NCBI GenBank assembly: GCA_022496185.1 | Contig: WTXG01000184.1 | Location: 1 to 64,000, forward strand | Length of the DNA: 64,000 bases | Origin: Multifurca ochricompacta | Lineage: Eukaryota > Basidiomycota > Agaricomycetes > Russulales > Russulaceae | Direction of reading: 5' to 3' | Shown: in pieces, positions 55,703 through 64,000 of the stretch | How positions within the stretch are numbered: the stretch's first letter is position 1 | Layout: each line of letters opens with the position of its first letter | Program-made: the position numbers and the translations under genes | The notes under the pieces: generated by a model | What the model was told of the DNA's origin: nothing | Databases searched by the model: none | Seen by the model: the letters and a program-made list of their open reading frames with translations, nothing else

Positions 55703-56938
55703 ATGCCCTCCCAGCAAATTACTACCACCACCAAATCTTCTATCATGTCTTTCATCGCTGCCTCCGCTGCCATCGACGCCTTCGCCTCCCTGATGACCGT
55801 TGCTGAAAACTTCCCATCTGCTCACCCATCGACCCGCCCCTCCTCTCCCATCGATTACGAAGCCGCCGAAGCCCGTGTCAAGAACCAGTCCCCAAACCCA
55901 AACGACGACTTCACCCACAGTGAAGAACCCCACCCCAACGACCTGCTCAATGGGGAGGTCGACGATGAAGCTCCCGAGTTCCCCTTCATTCCCAACAACC
56001 CCAACTCGTCAATGTATTTCCCTCTAGAGATCACCATGGCCGACGGAACCACGGCTATAGCAAAGTATATCTACTACACCAATGGGGGAATGGATGTGGC
56101 GGGATGCATGAGGAAGGATGGGCCGGTCTATGGGGCTCCGGTATATCTGGAAGAGAGGTATACGGGTCGACTTCATCACACACTGACCGATGAACAGCTA
56201 GGCCATCTGGCTGCAGAAGACTGTCGCGCCTTCGCGATTGACGAAGTAATGAACGATATGAGGCTCCCGCATTTGAAGGCAGAAGTCATGAGGCTGAGGA
56301 AGAACATCACCCTGCGGAGGACACTGAACCAACAATATAAAGAACACGCGAAGATGATGGCGAGGCTGACGAATGGGATGTTCCAGCTGGAACAGGAGAT
56401 CGTCGAGATCAGGAAGAGGTTGGAGGCAGGAGATGCGTATCAAACGATAGCTGAAAGGTACGCCGACACTTATGCGCGACCCCTTCCCCCTCGAACCTTG
56501 GGCGCGGCCCCGACGCTGCTGCCGAGTCGACTCGAAATGCCACGCCTCCATGAAAACCCCCGCGGAGAAACTTGCTGGCGTTGCGACAGCAGGTACCACA
56601 TCAGTTGGAACTGCCCACTCAATCGCAAATGGTGTCGCCACTGCCGTAGCAATCTCCATTGGAGTCGACACTGCATCTTCCGACGAGTAGGAGTGGCCCC
56701 GGCGATCAACAACCCATCGGGCTGGTGCGGCAAATGCCTCCGACACAACGCCGGGCATAAAGAAATTGACTGCCCCATCTACGATTTGTGCCACGCCTGT
56801 GGTCAGCGCGGCCCGTACGGCTTCCTCCGCACCCACGCATGCCCGCAGGAACTGGAGACGTATCAGATGGACGATCGTAATGTAGCCGATGACTATCTAG
56901 AGCTGGTACAGGATGATGATGGTACGAGTCGTTTCTAG
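55703..56938 (+). CDS. Extra ORF of chromovirus: zinc-knuckle and coiled-coil protein, 411 residues
   Basis: An intact ORF begins 37 bp after the pol stop and ends 31 bp before the 3' LTR. I do not recognise it as a known retroelement protein. Residues 1-110 are low-complexity and Pro/Asp-rich; ~115-180 form a compact block (MADGTTAIAKYIYYTNGGMD); ~183-250 are charged and heptad-like, suggesting a coiled coil; ~290-380 carry four Cys/His clusters: CWRCDSRYHISWNC, CRHCRSNLHWSRHC, CGKCLRHNAGHKEIDC and CHACGQRGPYGFLRTHAC. The acidic tail ends at 411. The position is where envelope genes sit in some retroviruses, but there is no signal peptide or membrane segment. A nucleic-acid-binding accessory role is my inference. 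A second Met (at 55745) is an alternative start. Confidence 0.8.
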   Translation: MPSQQITTTTKSSIMSFIAASAAIDAFASLMTVAENFPSAHPSTRPSSPIDYEAAEARVKNQSPNPNDDFTHSEEPHPNDLLNGEVDDEAPEFPFIPNNPNSSMYFPLEITMADGTTAIAKYIYYTNGGMDVAGCMRKDGPVYGAPVYLEERYTGRLHHTLTDEQLGHLAAEDCRAFAIDEVMNDMRLPHLKAEVMRLRKNITLRRTLNQQYKEHAKMMARLTNGMFQLEQEIVEIRKRLEAGDAYQTIAERYADTYARPLPPRTLGAAPTLLPSRLEMPRLHENPRGETCWRCDSRYHISWNCPLNRKWCRHCRSNLHWSRHCIFRRVGVAPAINNPSGWCGKCLRHNAGHKEIDCPIYDLCHACGQRGPYGFLRTHACPQELETYQMDDRNVADDYLELVQDDDGTSRF

Positions 56939-56956
56939 CCGGGTCTGCTAGAACCA

Positions 56957-56969
56957 GAAGAGGGGGTGA
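56957..56969 (+). promoter_or_regulatory. Chromovirus polypurine tract
   Basis: AGAAGAGGGGGTGA directly precedes the 3' LTR. It primes plus-strand DNA synthesis. Confidence 0.75.
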
Positions 56970-57550
56970 TGTTACGAACCCCATCTTTACCCGTATTTTT
57001 CTTTCTGCCTAACGACAACCCCTCCCTGCCGCCTACTTTACATTACCAGATCACGTCTCCATCGTGGGACCCCTCACGTGCCCTCCTCCCTTCCCGTGAC
57101 TGACTTTGTCTCTGTTTACTCCGCTTTACTTATGATTGGGTTCTCTTATCGCTTATCCCTTATCTTTACGACCGGACACTTACTTAATTCCCTATCAGAA
57201 GCCAGGCTCTACGCCCACCGCTTTCGTATATTCGGGCCCACTTGACTCCGTTATCTTATCTATAGACGCCCGCTCAATTACGTATATAAGTCCGCTGTAA
57301 CTACCTTGTAGACCTCAGACTCGACTTATTGAATACATCGGTGTTCGTCTTCTGGACTTCCCCTTGAAACCCTTGACTCGATCGTCTCAGTGCTTTTGGC
57401 ACTTTCTCGCTTAACATCGTCACTTGGGAACAGCCCCATTGACTTTGACTCTTTCACCTTTACTCCAAGAGGCCTTATTGACCTCTTATCTGAACTCACG
57501 TACAGAGCTGTCGCACAAGTCGTGCAGAACGTCTCACACCGGACGTAACA
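56970..57550 (+). repeat. 3' LTR of chromovirus
   Basis: 581 bp, identical by eye to the 5' LTR except for one base, which indicates a recent insertion. Confidence 0.95.
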
Positions 57551-58187
57551 GTGTCCACCCTCCCCCCGTTACCGCGCGTCGTCTCTGGCCCCCAAAGCCA
57601 CTGACCGCGCTCGACGACTCTTCCGGCCGGGCGATGTTGAACTTCCCCCTTCACCCCTGCAGTGGCGCGCCTTGTCTCGTCTCCGCGCCTACGACAACTG
57701 GCGCGACGAGTGGCTGCGCTCCCGCTCCCTTGACGCTGAGTCCCAGGCTGCTCACAGAGCCTACTCGATCTCGATCCAGGGTCCACCCACTGGCGGCAAC
57801 CACCCACTCTGGGCCGCAGCTACCGCCAAACACAAAGAGAACCCATTCACCCACCACACGATATCCACTGCTTTCCAGCTGGCCACCGGCCATGCTTTCA
57901 TTGCGGAGTATCACGAGCGGTTCTTCTCCTCCCGTCCCGAGGCCGACCGCCTCTGCCACTGCGACGGCGTTACCCCTGCGACCTTTGCCCACGTCGCCCT
58001 CAACTGTCCATTACACGCCCAAGTATGGACGGAATGCGACATGGACCCCGGCTCCCTATTTGACGAGCTGTCCTGGGTTGCGATCTTCAACAATCGTGCT
58101 CGGGTTACCCAACTCTTGGAGTTCATCCAAGCGTCTCGGGCTTTCTTCAAGCCCATCAGTGCCCGCCGGCCTCGCGAACCCCCTTGA
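57551..58187 (+). pseudogene. LINE B ORF2, part 2 (C-terminus)
   Basis: After the gypsy element and one copy of GTGTC, the frame continues from the RNase H-like domain to PSPLQWRALSRLRAY, the zinc motif CHCDGVTPATFAHVALNC and the end RRPREPP at 58187. It joins part 1 in frame, so the gypsy insertion is the only lesion in this half. Confidence 0.85.
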
Positions 58188-58449
58188 AGGGGGCCCCCTT
58201 GGTTTTGGACTTAGTAAGATTTTTCTTTCTTTGAACGGTCTCTTTCTCGGACGGCCTTTCCACGTACTATCTCCCTTAGGTTTTTCTCTTTGAGTTTTCC
58301 GCCTCGCATGTCCCAGTAGACACGGCATCTCCATGTACACCCCACAGTAGCTATATTGTACCCTGATGTAGCCGCGCGATTGGGCCGAGTCCCGCAAGCG
58401 CGTCAATAAATTCGAGTTCAAAAAAAAAAAAAAATCTGCTGTTCTCTTC

Positions 58450-58925
58450 TCCTTGCACGGGCTTCACATGGACTACTGCCCACCACCTCCTTCACTTATG
58501 CCCCTTGTATCATGTCAAATGTACTACCTGGGGAATATCATCTTGGTCTGCAACTGCCCTACCCTGGCTGCAGATCTCCAATACCCAAAAAAAAAAAAAC
58601 GTCCTTGCCCTCTTGGGCTTCCGCCAGGATTCACGTGCAGCCTTCAAGCTGTACTTGATGAGGCGACCTCGGGAGCTAGGATAGGCCTAGCAGGGAACAG
58701 GGTGCAAAAGAACCTTTGTTCTGGCACTATACGGTAACTTTCTCTCTTTGAGTTATCACTGACACCTTCCCTTTCCATAATGCTCTTTACCCCTCGTGGG
58801 TTTTTTACAACCGGATGTCCTCCATGTTTGCACCTAGTGGAAACTATGCCCCTGTAGTAGCCGCGCGAATAAAGCATTGCTCCTTGAAGCACATAACAAA
58901 CTTGATTTTTAAATAAATAAAAATC
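58450..58925 (+). pseudogene. 3' end of another LINE
   Basis: The frame around 58603-58680 reads VLALLGFRQDSRAAFKLYL and RRPRELG then stop, like the ORF2 C-termini of the other LINEs. A 3' UTR follows with GTAGCCGCGCGAATAAAGC and an A-rich end at 58905-58922. Only the last few hundred bases are present. LINE B's target site (58434-58449) abuts it. Confidence 0.65.
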
Positions 58926-59117
58926 CAGGAAGATCAGGGGTTTTCTTTGAAATCAGATTTTGTGCACGCTGTCACGGAATTGCCTAAATTGCGCGGCTAC
59001 TAGACAGTGTACTCTAGTTGCTACTAGGTAAGAGATGAACTCAAGGAGAAGGTTGCACAAAAAAAGAAAGTATACTGTAGAAGTGTGAAGGCATCAGTCT
59101 CTAATAGGAGGAAAATA
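58926..59117. other. Short unassigned spacer
   Basis: No gene. It shares GGAATTGCCTAAATTGCGC-like wording with element D's interior (near 31893), which suggests more TIR-element debris. Confidence 0.3.
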
Positions 59118-60050
59118 CAGCTCACCCAACTCTCCCCCACCGCTGACATCCCTAAAGCGGTAACATTGTCACACGACTGTGATTTGTAATACTATTTATT
59201 TTAAAAAGGAAAGTTATCGTTTATCGTTGATCAACAAAACATCATTACAAATCAAAGTCATGTGACATATAGACACGTTTTCAACCTAATAGTGAAAGAC
59301 CGGCCTATCATGCGACGACCTCACCCCCCTCACCTTCCCTCACACACTCTTCCGCTGCCCCCTCTACTCTGACCGTCGACAGGATCTCCAATTCCTGCTT
59401 GACTGGGCTCTGGAATTTGACCCACCTCCATGGCTTATATTCTTCACTTGCAAACCTTACATTAAGGATTTGCTCGCCTTTATCAAGGACACACAGGCCT
59501 TCACAAGGCCTCCTTCAGTGAGACGACCTCATGAGCTGGATTAAGTCTGAGTTGGTGATGTTGGGTAGTATGAGTAAGTTCACCTTTCTTCTCCAACACA
59601 GGCTCTGTTCCCTCTCCACTCCTTCTCTATTACACACTGTCTCTCTTGTTTCCCTCCACTAAGAGGTTTCGCACATGGTGGTCCTCACCCTTCTCTCATG
59701 TTCACAACAGTAGTTACTATGTACTAGTAGTAGCTGTGTGATTTGGCAAGGCCCTGAAGCGCAAATAAAATCAATTTCTAAATAAAAAAAAAAGTAATAG
59801 TGAAAATGCTTAATGTCCTCTCTCCTGTCCATGCAATGGACAATAACACTCCTGCTACAAAAAAATGTTCCAAGGCTTTAGGTGATCTTCCTCTTGTTGA
59901 GCAATATGCATGCAAACGATGTATTTCAACTGATTTGTATTAATTAATGATATTTGTTGATAACTTTCCCTTTTAAAATAAATGTTATTACAAATCACAG
60001 TTGTGTGACAATATTACCACTTTAGGGATGTCAGGGTGGGGGAGAGTAGG
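59118..60050. mobile_element. TIR element E carrying a LINE tail
   Basis: The left repeat CCCAACTCTCCCCCACCGC through CTTTCC (59127-59215) is matched in inverse orientation at 59960-60048. The centre holds a plus-strand LINE 3' end with poly(A). The arms and the start of the centre match element D (31592-32937); the part after the poly(A) differs. There is no transposase, and I could not read a target duplication. Confidence 0.72.
59290..59795 (+). pseudogene. LINE 3' end inside element E
   Basis: The frame near 59330-59545 reads QDLQFLLDWALEFDPPPW then LLAFIKDTQAFTRPPS and RRPHELD, an ORF2 C-terminus. A 3' UTR follows with AGCTGTGTGATTTGG and AATAAAATC before the A tract at 59784-59795. Confidence 0.72.
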
Positions 60051-60160
60051 GACTTGGACTTGGAAAATACACTGGGACTAGACCTATCCTAGCTCCAGAG
60101 GTCATCACAACAAATACAGTATGAAGGTCGCCCATGTGTCATGACAGAAGCCCAGGAGGG
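60051..60160 (-). pseudogene. Small LINE C-terminal fragment
   Basis: The minus strand resembles 58615-58695 (GCTTC...CTTCA...CTGTA...GAGCTAGGATAGG), i.e. the same LINE family as the fragment at 58450-58925, in opposite orientation. Confidence 0.5.
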
Positions 60161-61735
60161 CTTCTAGAAATATTCGATTTCTGTTGGCGACGGATTCCTT
60201 TCGTAGTGCCTTTGAATGGCCATCTTGTATTAGAATGGCATAGGCTTGTGCAAGTGTGCCGGAGATGGTGACAGGTCATATTTCCAACGCCTGTGTTGCG
60301 ACTTCACGTGATCAGTACTTTGTTTCGCTTCCTGTCCATTCGCGTACGTTCTATGTCTTTCCATTCGTCCTCGTCAGGCAGCGCCCTCATCGCTTCTATT
60401 CCACATCTTTCTACTACGTTCTCGCTAGGTGACCTCGTCTCTTTTTGTCTGTGTATAAGTACTGTAGGAACTCAGCTCAGAGACTCCAGTCTTGAGCTCT
60501 TATATCTTACCTGGCTTATTGACTCAGGAATCCAGTGTCTTTCTTTGCTTTGCCTCGCATGCTAAGCAATTGTCTCATCACAAGAGCTTATCAAAACTAC
60601 TTTTGACTTGAAACCCATGCAGAATGGTTAAGCCAACTGTAACAGCCTGGGTCTCCTACATGTTTGCAAACTGGCAATGCCGGCGAGAAGGACTGTAGAC
60701 TGTTGGCCAGAAACATTCCCCTCTTCATATATTTCTACTGTCAACTCAATGCCGTTTCCCCATAATTTTGGAAGATGAGGACAACATCATCGCCGCGCTA
60801 GAGCACCCCGGTCGTGTATGCAAGATTATCCTTTCTGTGACAAGCTCGCTACTACTGCCAGAAAAGATGATCACAGCGATGGGACATTTATTTCCAGCGC
60901 TGACTTCTCTTCAACTGTCATCAAATGCCACCGGACAAGGTGGTTGCTTGCTTTTCCGCATTGCCCAATCTCAAATAAATATCTTACTGTTCAATTCCGA
61001 GATCCTCCAAAGTTTCCTCGACTAGATCAAAATCAAAGAAGCAGAGGTCCACCTTCGCCAACACGGTCCATCCTTCCTGCTCTCCTCGCATTCAAATTCT
61101 GTGGTGTCTTGAATTATTTGGTTGTTCAATAGATGCCCCACTATTGTCCCTCTTCTCTATAGAATTCTTCTATCAGGTCAACTTTGCGATTCCGCATCTT
61201 TTTGAATTCTTCAGCCGAACAGAAAAGCTCCAATCGTTGGATCAGGCCTCATTGTTGTTTACATGTGTCCATGCTTCCATTTCCTTTCAGACAACAATAG
61301 GTCATATCATAAGCGGCTTTCATGGTGTATGTTATACGGTTCGATAGATCTGCAAGTCTCGTCTATCATCCAGATATTCCACCAAATCCTCTCTGATTAT
61401 TTCTTGTGTGGAAGAACCTAGATTCACAAATACTCAACGACTAGTGGCGCAAATTGACATGAACCCCAGGAGATGGCTGGATCTTTTTAGGCTATTCACC
61501 AGCGTACAAAGGCTGAGTATCTCAAAGATACCAGGACCACATGCAGCTTCCGCACTGGAACAGACCAGTGCCGTGAATCTTTTCTCCGGGAAAAGGCTTA
61601 CGGACGCTTATCTTTGAGGGCTCTCCGATTCGACGTCCGTAAAGCGGTTCACCACTGCGCGCCACCTCGTAGGCCATCCTGTAATCGTGGAATATCCAGG
61701 TTTGAAGTAGCACATTTGATGACGGCCACATTATG
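60161..61735 (+). pseudogene. F-box/LRR-like pseudogene with solo LTR inside
   Basis: The 5' part reads LEIFDFCWRRIPFVV then WHRLVQVCRRW followed by a TGA. After the LTR it continues with ARRTVDCWPETFP (compare DCWPELP in the F-box gene at 62620). Later frames (60768-61025, 60818-61132, 61144-61347, 61408-61617) match successive parts of the family, ending LFRLFTSVQRLSISKI and GPHAASALEQ. Several frameshifts and stops plus the LTR show it is dead. Confidence 0.8.
60294..60644 (+). mobile_element. Solo LTR in F-box pseudogene
   Basis: It runs from TGTTGCGACTTCACG to CTGTAACA, 351 bp, with GCCTG at 60289-60293 and 60645-60649 as target duplication. Flanking F-box sequence resumes directly after it. 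It is a different family from the other LTRs here. Confidence 0.85.
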
Positions 61736-62619
61736 GATTAGCTAGGCATCGTTCCTGGTTCGATGTTTTTCGACCAACCAGCATGTTTCCCGACTCCTAT
61801 TGTTTGTTGCTAGCTATTTCTATGTCTCCCCTTTCGTCTTTATTACTCCCATTTTTTTTAAAATGTACAAAAAGCCCATACTGTCACAAGTTATACACGT
61901 TTAAAACATCCCTGAGTGTGTACGATCGTGAGACCATGTGAGTTTGATGCGGAGAGAGGTTCCGCGAGAGAGAGCAAGGGGAGAGATGAAGGGTCCAATG
62001 TTGATGATAACACCGAATGACTTGACAACTGGTCTTAGTTGAATGCAGTAACATTGAAAGTCCGAATGCGTTGTCGGAGGTGAATGTGTCCAATGCACTG
62101 ATTGATATTCAAAGACTTTGGGTGGCTCGCTCCGCTTGACGAGATAAGGAAAAAATGAGATAAGAGAGAGAATGACCATTTGATTCTGCTTCTGCTGGCT
62201 GATCCTAATACAAGAAAATATGTACCTTTATATACTTGTAGAGAGACCTAGTAGAAGGTGTGTGGATATGAAGAAAGAGGATGAAGCCATGAGAGGCGAG
62301 ACGAAAGTGCGGAACGCGAGCAAACGGGTCCAGCCAAAAGTGGCAACAATGGGATTGAAGGCGTGAGAAGGTAAGACGGGCCGGAGCGGGCAGAGGCGGA
62401 TGATTTCAGGGGGCAGGCAGAGGAATAAAAGATGCCTTGAAGTACCACCCGACCAGTAGTGCCACACCACACCTACATAGGATACGTACAACAGCGCAGT
62501 TCACCTTCCAAAGAGGCCATAACCAAGGTATATATGAGCATATTCATATCATCTAGTGTCAAGTCTAGTCAAACTTGAATTCTTCCGCTACCATTCATCC
62601 TTAGGCACCCCTATTTCGA
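61736..62619. other. Intergenic, with TATA-like box for the next gene
   Basis: No coding sequence recognised. GGTATATATGAG at 62529-62540, ~85 bp before the ATG at 62620, could be the promoter of the following F-box gene. Confidence 0.45.
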
Positions 62620-64000
62620 ATGGATGTCGATTCTTATTATGATTCGGAGAACGGAGGAGACCTCGTAACTCGTGAGAGTGGAAGGATGGATGACGAACAG
62701 GGTCATGGTATGTTTACCACGCACCTGCCTTGCCTTGCTGCAGCTCATCGTCTTGCAGTGTGTCATCCAGGCCAAATTCACCAAAGAGTAACAATCCATG
62801 TCCTCCCTGACGACGTCCTTGTGGAACTTTTCCATGCCTACCGATTGCGCATGTCTCACAAGTATCTACACGTATGGCACAGACTGGCGCACGTATGCCG
62901 GAGATGGCGACACATCATGTTCTCGTCATCGCATCGTCTGAATCTGCAAATTCTCTGCAGACCAAAAAACCCCGTGAGGGAGTCTCTTGATTGTTGGCCA
63001 GAATTGCCTCTCGTCATATCCCGTCCTCTTCCCCGTCTGGATTTGGATTTCCTTCTGACGGATGAGGAAGAAGATAACATTGCGGCAGCATTCGAGCACC
63101 CCGGTCGCGTATCCGAGATTCGCCTTGTTCTGAGAAATTTACTATCAGGAAAATGGGCACTCTGACCCAGCAGCCTTTCCCAGAACTGAAAAGGGTTGTC
63201 CTTTCATCGGGAAGTCAAACTTCGCCTATCCTTCCTGACAACTTTTTGGGTGGATTCACACCACGTCTGCGGGTGTTGATCTTGGATAAAATTACATTTC
63301 CGGGGTTACCAAAGCTTCTTTTGTCTGCCAATGGCCTTGTTAAACTTGTACTCAAAGAAATTTCGACTGGTGGATACTTTTCCTCAGATGCGATGGCCAA
63401 TTGCTTGTCCGGGATGTCCAAACTCAAATACCTTGTCATTGAATTCCAATCCAGGACATCTCATCCCGCGTCCAAGAATCGGCGCTCATCTTCACTGACA
63501 CGAACCATCCTCCCTGCATTCACCGTTTTTCAGTTTCAAGGTACTAGCGAGTACTTGGAGGACCTCGTAGCTCGGATCCATGCTCCCTTACTCAATAGGT
63601 TGTCTGTAAGATTCTTCGACGAGCCTCCCTTCGACATTCCACAACTTTCCCAGTTCATTTATCTTACGGAGAAGATCAAAATACGCGATTACCTATCACT
63701 CGACATTTCTCTTCCAAATTGCGAGTGCTCCTTGGACGTGTCCTCGCCTGATGAAGATGTGAACGGATGGTTTTCGTTGACTGTGCCATCCCTGCCGATG
63801 GATCGGCATCTTTCCTGTATCACCCAGATATGCGACCAATTGTCTCTCGACTCCCATTTACAAGCGCTCAGAATCTATGGTAATTGGCGACCCTTTTGGC
63901 AAGATATCCCAGAATGGCTCGATTTTTTCCGTCTATTTCCCACTGTGTGCAGCCTGACTGTATGGACGGAGATGTGGCCCTTGTCCCTGTTGTTCAAAAA
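62620..64000 (+). CDS. F-box/LRR-like gene, one apparent frameshift, runs off window
   Basis: It starts at ATG 62620. Residues ~55-110 form the F-box: VTIHVLPDDVLVELFHAY, then HVWHRLAHVCRRWRHIMF. It continues through DCWPELPLVIS and FEHPGRVSEIRLV. At about 63150 the frame changes (one base fewer than needed in GGAAAATGG). The other frame is open from 63153 to the end of the window, with LTRTILPAFTVFQFQG, YLEDLVARIHAPLLNRLSV and LDFFRLFPTVCSLTVW, all matching the family. So this is either a one-base lesion or a sequence error in an otherwise intact gene. SCF substrate adaptor is the family role; the target is unknown. Confidence 0.8.

Larger units (their letters stand above)
50095..57550 (+). 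mobile_element. Young Ty3/gypsy chromovirus with an extra 3' ORF
   Basis: The LTRs 50095-50675 and 56970-57550 are 581 bp each, bounded by TGTTACG...CGTAACA. By eye they differ at one base (G or A at LTR position 14). GTGTC at 50090-50094 and 57551-57555 is the target duplication. Internal order: gag, protease, RT, RNase H, integrase with chromodomain, then an additional ORF, polypurine tract and LTR. The chromodomain places it among the chromoviruses. Gag, the RNase H-integrase part and the extra ORF are open; protease and early RT carry several single-base shifts. Confidence 0.95.
48133..58433 (+). mobile_element. 5'-truncated LINE B, split by a gypsy element
   Basis: This Tad-like LINE lacks ORF1, the endonuclease and the start of RT. 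The 16-bp target duplication ATCTGCTGTTCTCTTC is at 48117-48132 and, after the poly(A) tract (58420-58433), at 58434-58449. The gypsy element 50095-57550 interrupts it. 5' truncation with a perfect duplication is normal for target-primed reverse transcription. It is related to LINE A but clearly a different subfamily. Confidence 0.92.

Noticed and set aside
55703..56938. Reading the extra chromovirus ORF as an envelope protein
   Set aside because: No signal peptide, membrane segment or glycosylation-rich ectodomain; it has zinc knuckles instead.

Overview
This window looks like a repeat-rich stretch of an Agaricomycete (Basidiomycota) nuclear genome. The host genes have short introns (50-73 nt, GT-AG). 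They include a secreted AA9 lytic polysaccharide monooxygenase, two paralogues with a Crinkler-type N-terminus joined to a protein kinase, and a small family of F-box/LRR-like genes. No bacterial features, rRNA, tRNA or CRISPR arrays were seen. Most of the sequence is transposable elements inserted into one another, and target-site duplications (TSDs) I could read by eye fix the order of most insertions.

Layout. 1-1.8 kb: a gypsy LTR fragment and the 3' end of a copia element with its LTR. 1.8-15.7 kb: a minus-strand copia element (TSD AGTTC) whose 5' LTR is split by a related plus-strand copia (7950-14405) and by a MITE (14465-15424). 15.75-19.68 kb: copy 1 of a ~4 kb segmental duplication carrying a Crinkler-kinase gene. 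21.0-33.7 kb: one hAT-like element (TSD GTTGGAAG) swollen by a 7.66 kb LINE, a 0.5 kb MITE and a 3.3 kb second hAT-like element, which itself holds a solo LTR and a TIR element carrying a LINE tail. 34.3-38.3 kb: copy 2 of the duplication, with a frameshift in the kinase. 38.3-41.1 kb: an F-box fragment, then low-complexity intergenic DNA. 41.1-42.3 kb: the AA9 gene. 45.0-47.7 kb: an F-box gene split by a second copy of the hAT-like element (TSD CACACATG). 48.1-58.4 kb: a 5'-truncated LINE (16-bp TSD) split by a young 7.46 kb gypsy chromovirus (50095-57550, TSD GTGTC). 58.4-60.2 kb: LINE tails and another TIR element carrying a LINE tail. 60.2-64.0 kb: an F-box pseudogene holding a solo LTR, and a further F-box gene running off the window.

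How the parts relate. The functional cargo is small: an extracellular oxidase for polysaccharide breakdown, F-box proteins that would choose SCF ubiquitin-ligase targets, and Crinkler-kinase proteins of unknown role. Around them, transposons have repeatedly landed in each other and in the F-box genes. Older copies carry transitions at CpG sites (including every in-frame stop in the two LINEs), which suggests cytosine methylation and decay. The most unusual items are an intact 411-residue zinc-knuckle ORF downstream of pol in the chromovirus, two TIR elements that carry the 3' end of a LINE, a 24-nt micro-exon in both Crinkler-kinase paralogues, and a ~105-bp block where those paralogues differ sharply although the rest is nearly identical.
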